Shown: positions 5,917-6,091 of the stretch, one piece after another
Layout of the letters: each line of letters starts with the position of its first letter
How positions within the stretch are numbered: the first letter of the stretch is position 1
Assembly (NCBI GenBank): GCA_900554985.1
Contig: USJQ01000072.1
Coordinates: 1-6,091 of the forward strand
Direction: 5' to 3'
DNA from: an uncultured Collinsella sp.
GTDB taxonomy: Bacteria; Actinomycetota; Coriobacteriia; Coriobacteriales; Coriobacteriaceae
DNA length: 6,091 nt
Notes under the pieces: generated by a model
Seen by the model: the letters and a program-made list of their open reading frames with translations, nothing else
Databases searched by the model: none
Told to the model about the DNA's origin: nothing
Translations under genes and position numbers: made by a program

Positions 5917-6090
5917 GTCCATCGCGATCGGCACCTGGTGTGCGCGGAAGGAGCCCTCCACCTGCTTGCCGTCCACTTCCTTCGGGCCGGTCCAGCCCTT
6001 CGGTGCGCCGAACACGATCATCGGCCAGTAGGGACGCGCGGTGTCGTTTGCGGTGCGCGCGTGCTGCTGGATGGCGCGGATCTCCTCGAT
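5893..6090 (-). pseudogene. Phosphoketolase (XFP) internal fragment
   Basis: Read on the - strand from the right edge, the frame gives [14 protein letters not shown], then [19 protein letters not shown], then [20 protein letters not shown]. This is the central part of D-xylulose-5-phosphate/fructose-6-phosphate phosphoketolase, the thiamine-diphosphate enzyme that splits sugar phosphates to acetyl phosphate. The 5' part lies beyond the window. The match stops after KPEHLVQL, near 5893, where the sequence becomes the start of the cupin-like gene on the other strand; the rest of the enzyme is missing. The family motif is usually RTPKGW, here GAPKGW. The version is unlike Bifidobacterium Xfp, which reads RTPKGWTCPKFIDG at this place. 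Confidence 0.85.
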
Positions 6091-6091
6091 G

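Noticed and set aside
5746..6021. Single 91-codon - strand protein combining phosphoketolase with a new C-terminus
   Set aside because: Its first part is internal phosphoketolase and the rest is antisense of the cupin leader and promoter. It is a product of the joint, not a gene.
1..6091. tRNA, rRNA, CRISPR array or transposase
   Set aside because: I saw no cloverleaf, rRNA-like stretch, spaced direct-repeat array or transposase motif on either strand. The only tandem repeats have no spacers.

Overview
The window is about 6.1 kb of fairly GC-rich DNA whose protein sequences look like a gut actinobacterium of the Coriobacteriia (a Collinsella-like genome is my best guess). That assignment rests on recalled protein similarity and codon use, not on a search.

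Layout. (1) Positions 1-3290 hold a two-gene type IIA topoisomerase operon on the + strand. First comes the C-terminal part of a GyrB/ParE-like subunit, cut by the left edge of the window. 45 nt later comes a GyrA/ParC-like subunit. The pair is divergent from ordinary gyrase: the A subunit has Ala and Glu at the two classical quinolone-contact positions and I find no GyrA-box. The A-subunit gene carries an in-frame amber codon at 2262-2264. A strong intrinsic terminator (3327-3375) closes the operon. (2) Positions 3376-4631 are a more A+T-rich islet. It has an AT-rich dyad, three tandem 19-bp repeats running into the Shine-Dalgarno, and one gene for an AAA-type ATPase with a C-terminal winged helix. 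(3) Positions 4632-4739 lie between convergent genes and hold a perfect 15-bp inverted repeat. (4) Positions 4740-5850 hold a redox-type module: an iron-sulfur-flavoprotein-like FMN reductase and an HxlR-family regulator on the - strand, with a cupin-like gene divergent from the regulator. (5) From about 5893-5916 to the right edge the sequence is a piece of phosphoketolase on the - strand, abutting the cupin gene after only about 23 codons.

Reliability matters here. Positions 306-334 are a perfect copy of the Illumina P5 adapter, preceded by four T as in the flow-cell oligo, in the middle of the topoisomerase B gene just before the Toprim EGDS motif. The cupin/phosphoketolase joint also looks like a chimera. 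The amber codon should therefore be confirmed on raw reads before anything is built on it.

I do not see an obviously new multi-gene system. The most interesting biology is the ATPase with its iteron-like repeats, followed by the divergent topoisomerase pair. RNA genes, CRISPR arrays and insertion sequences were not found.
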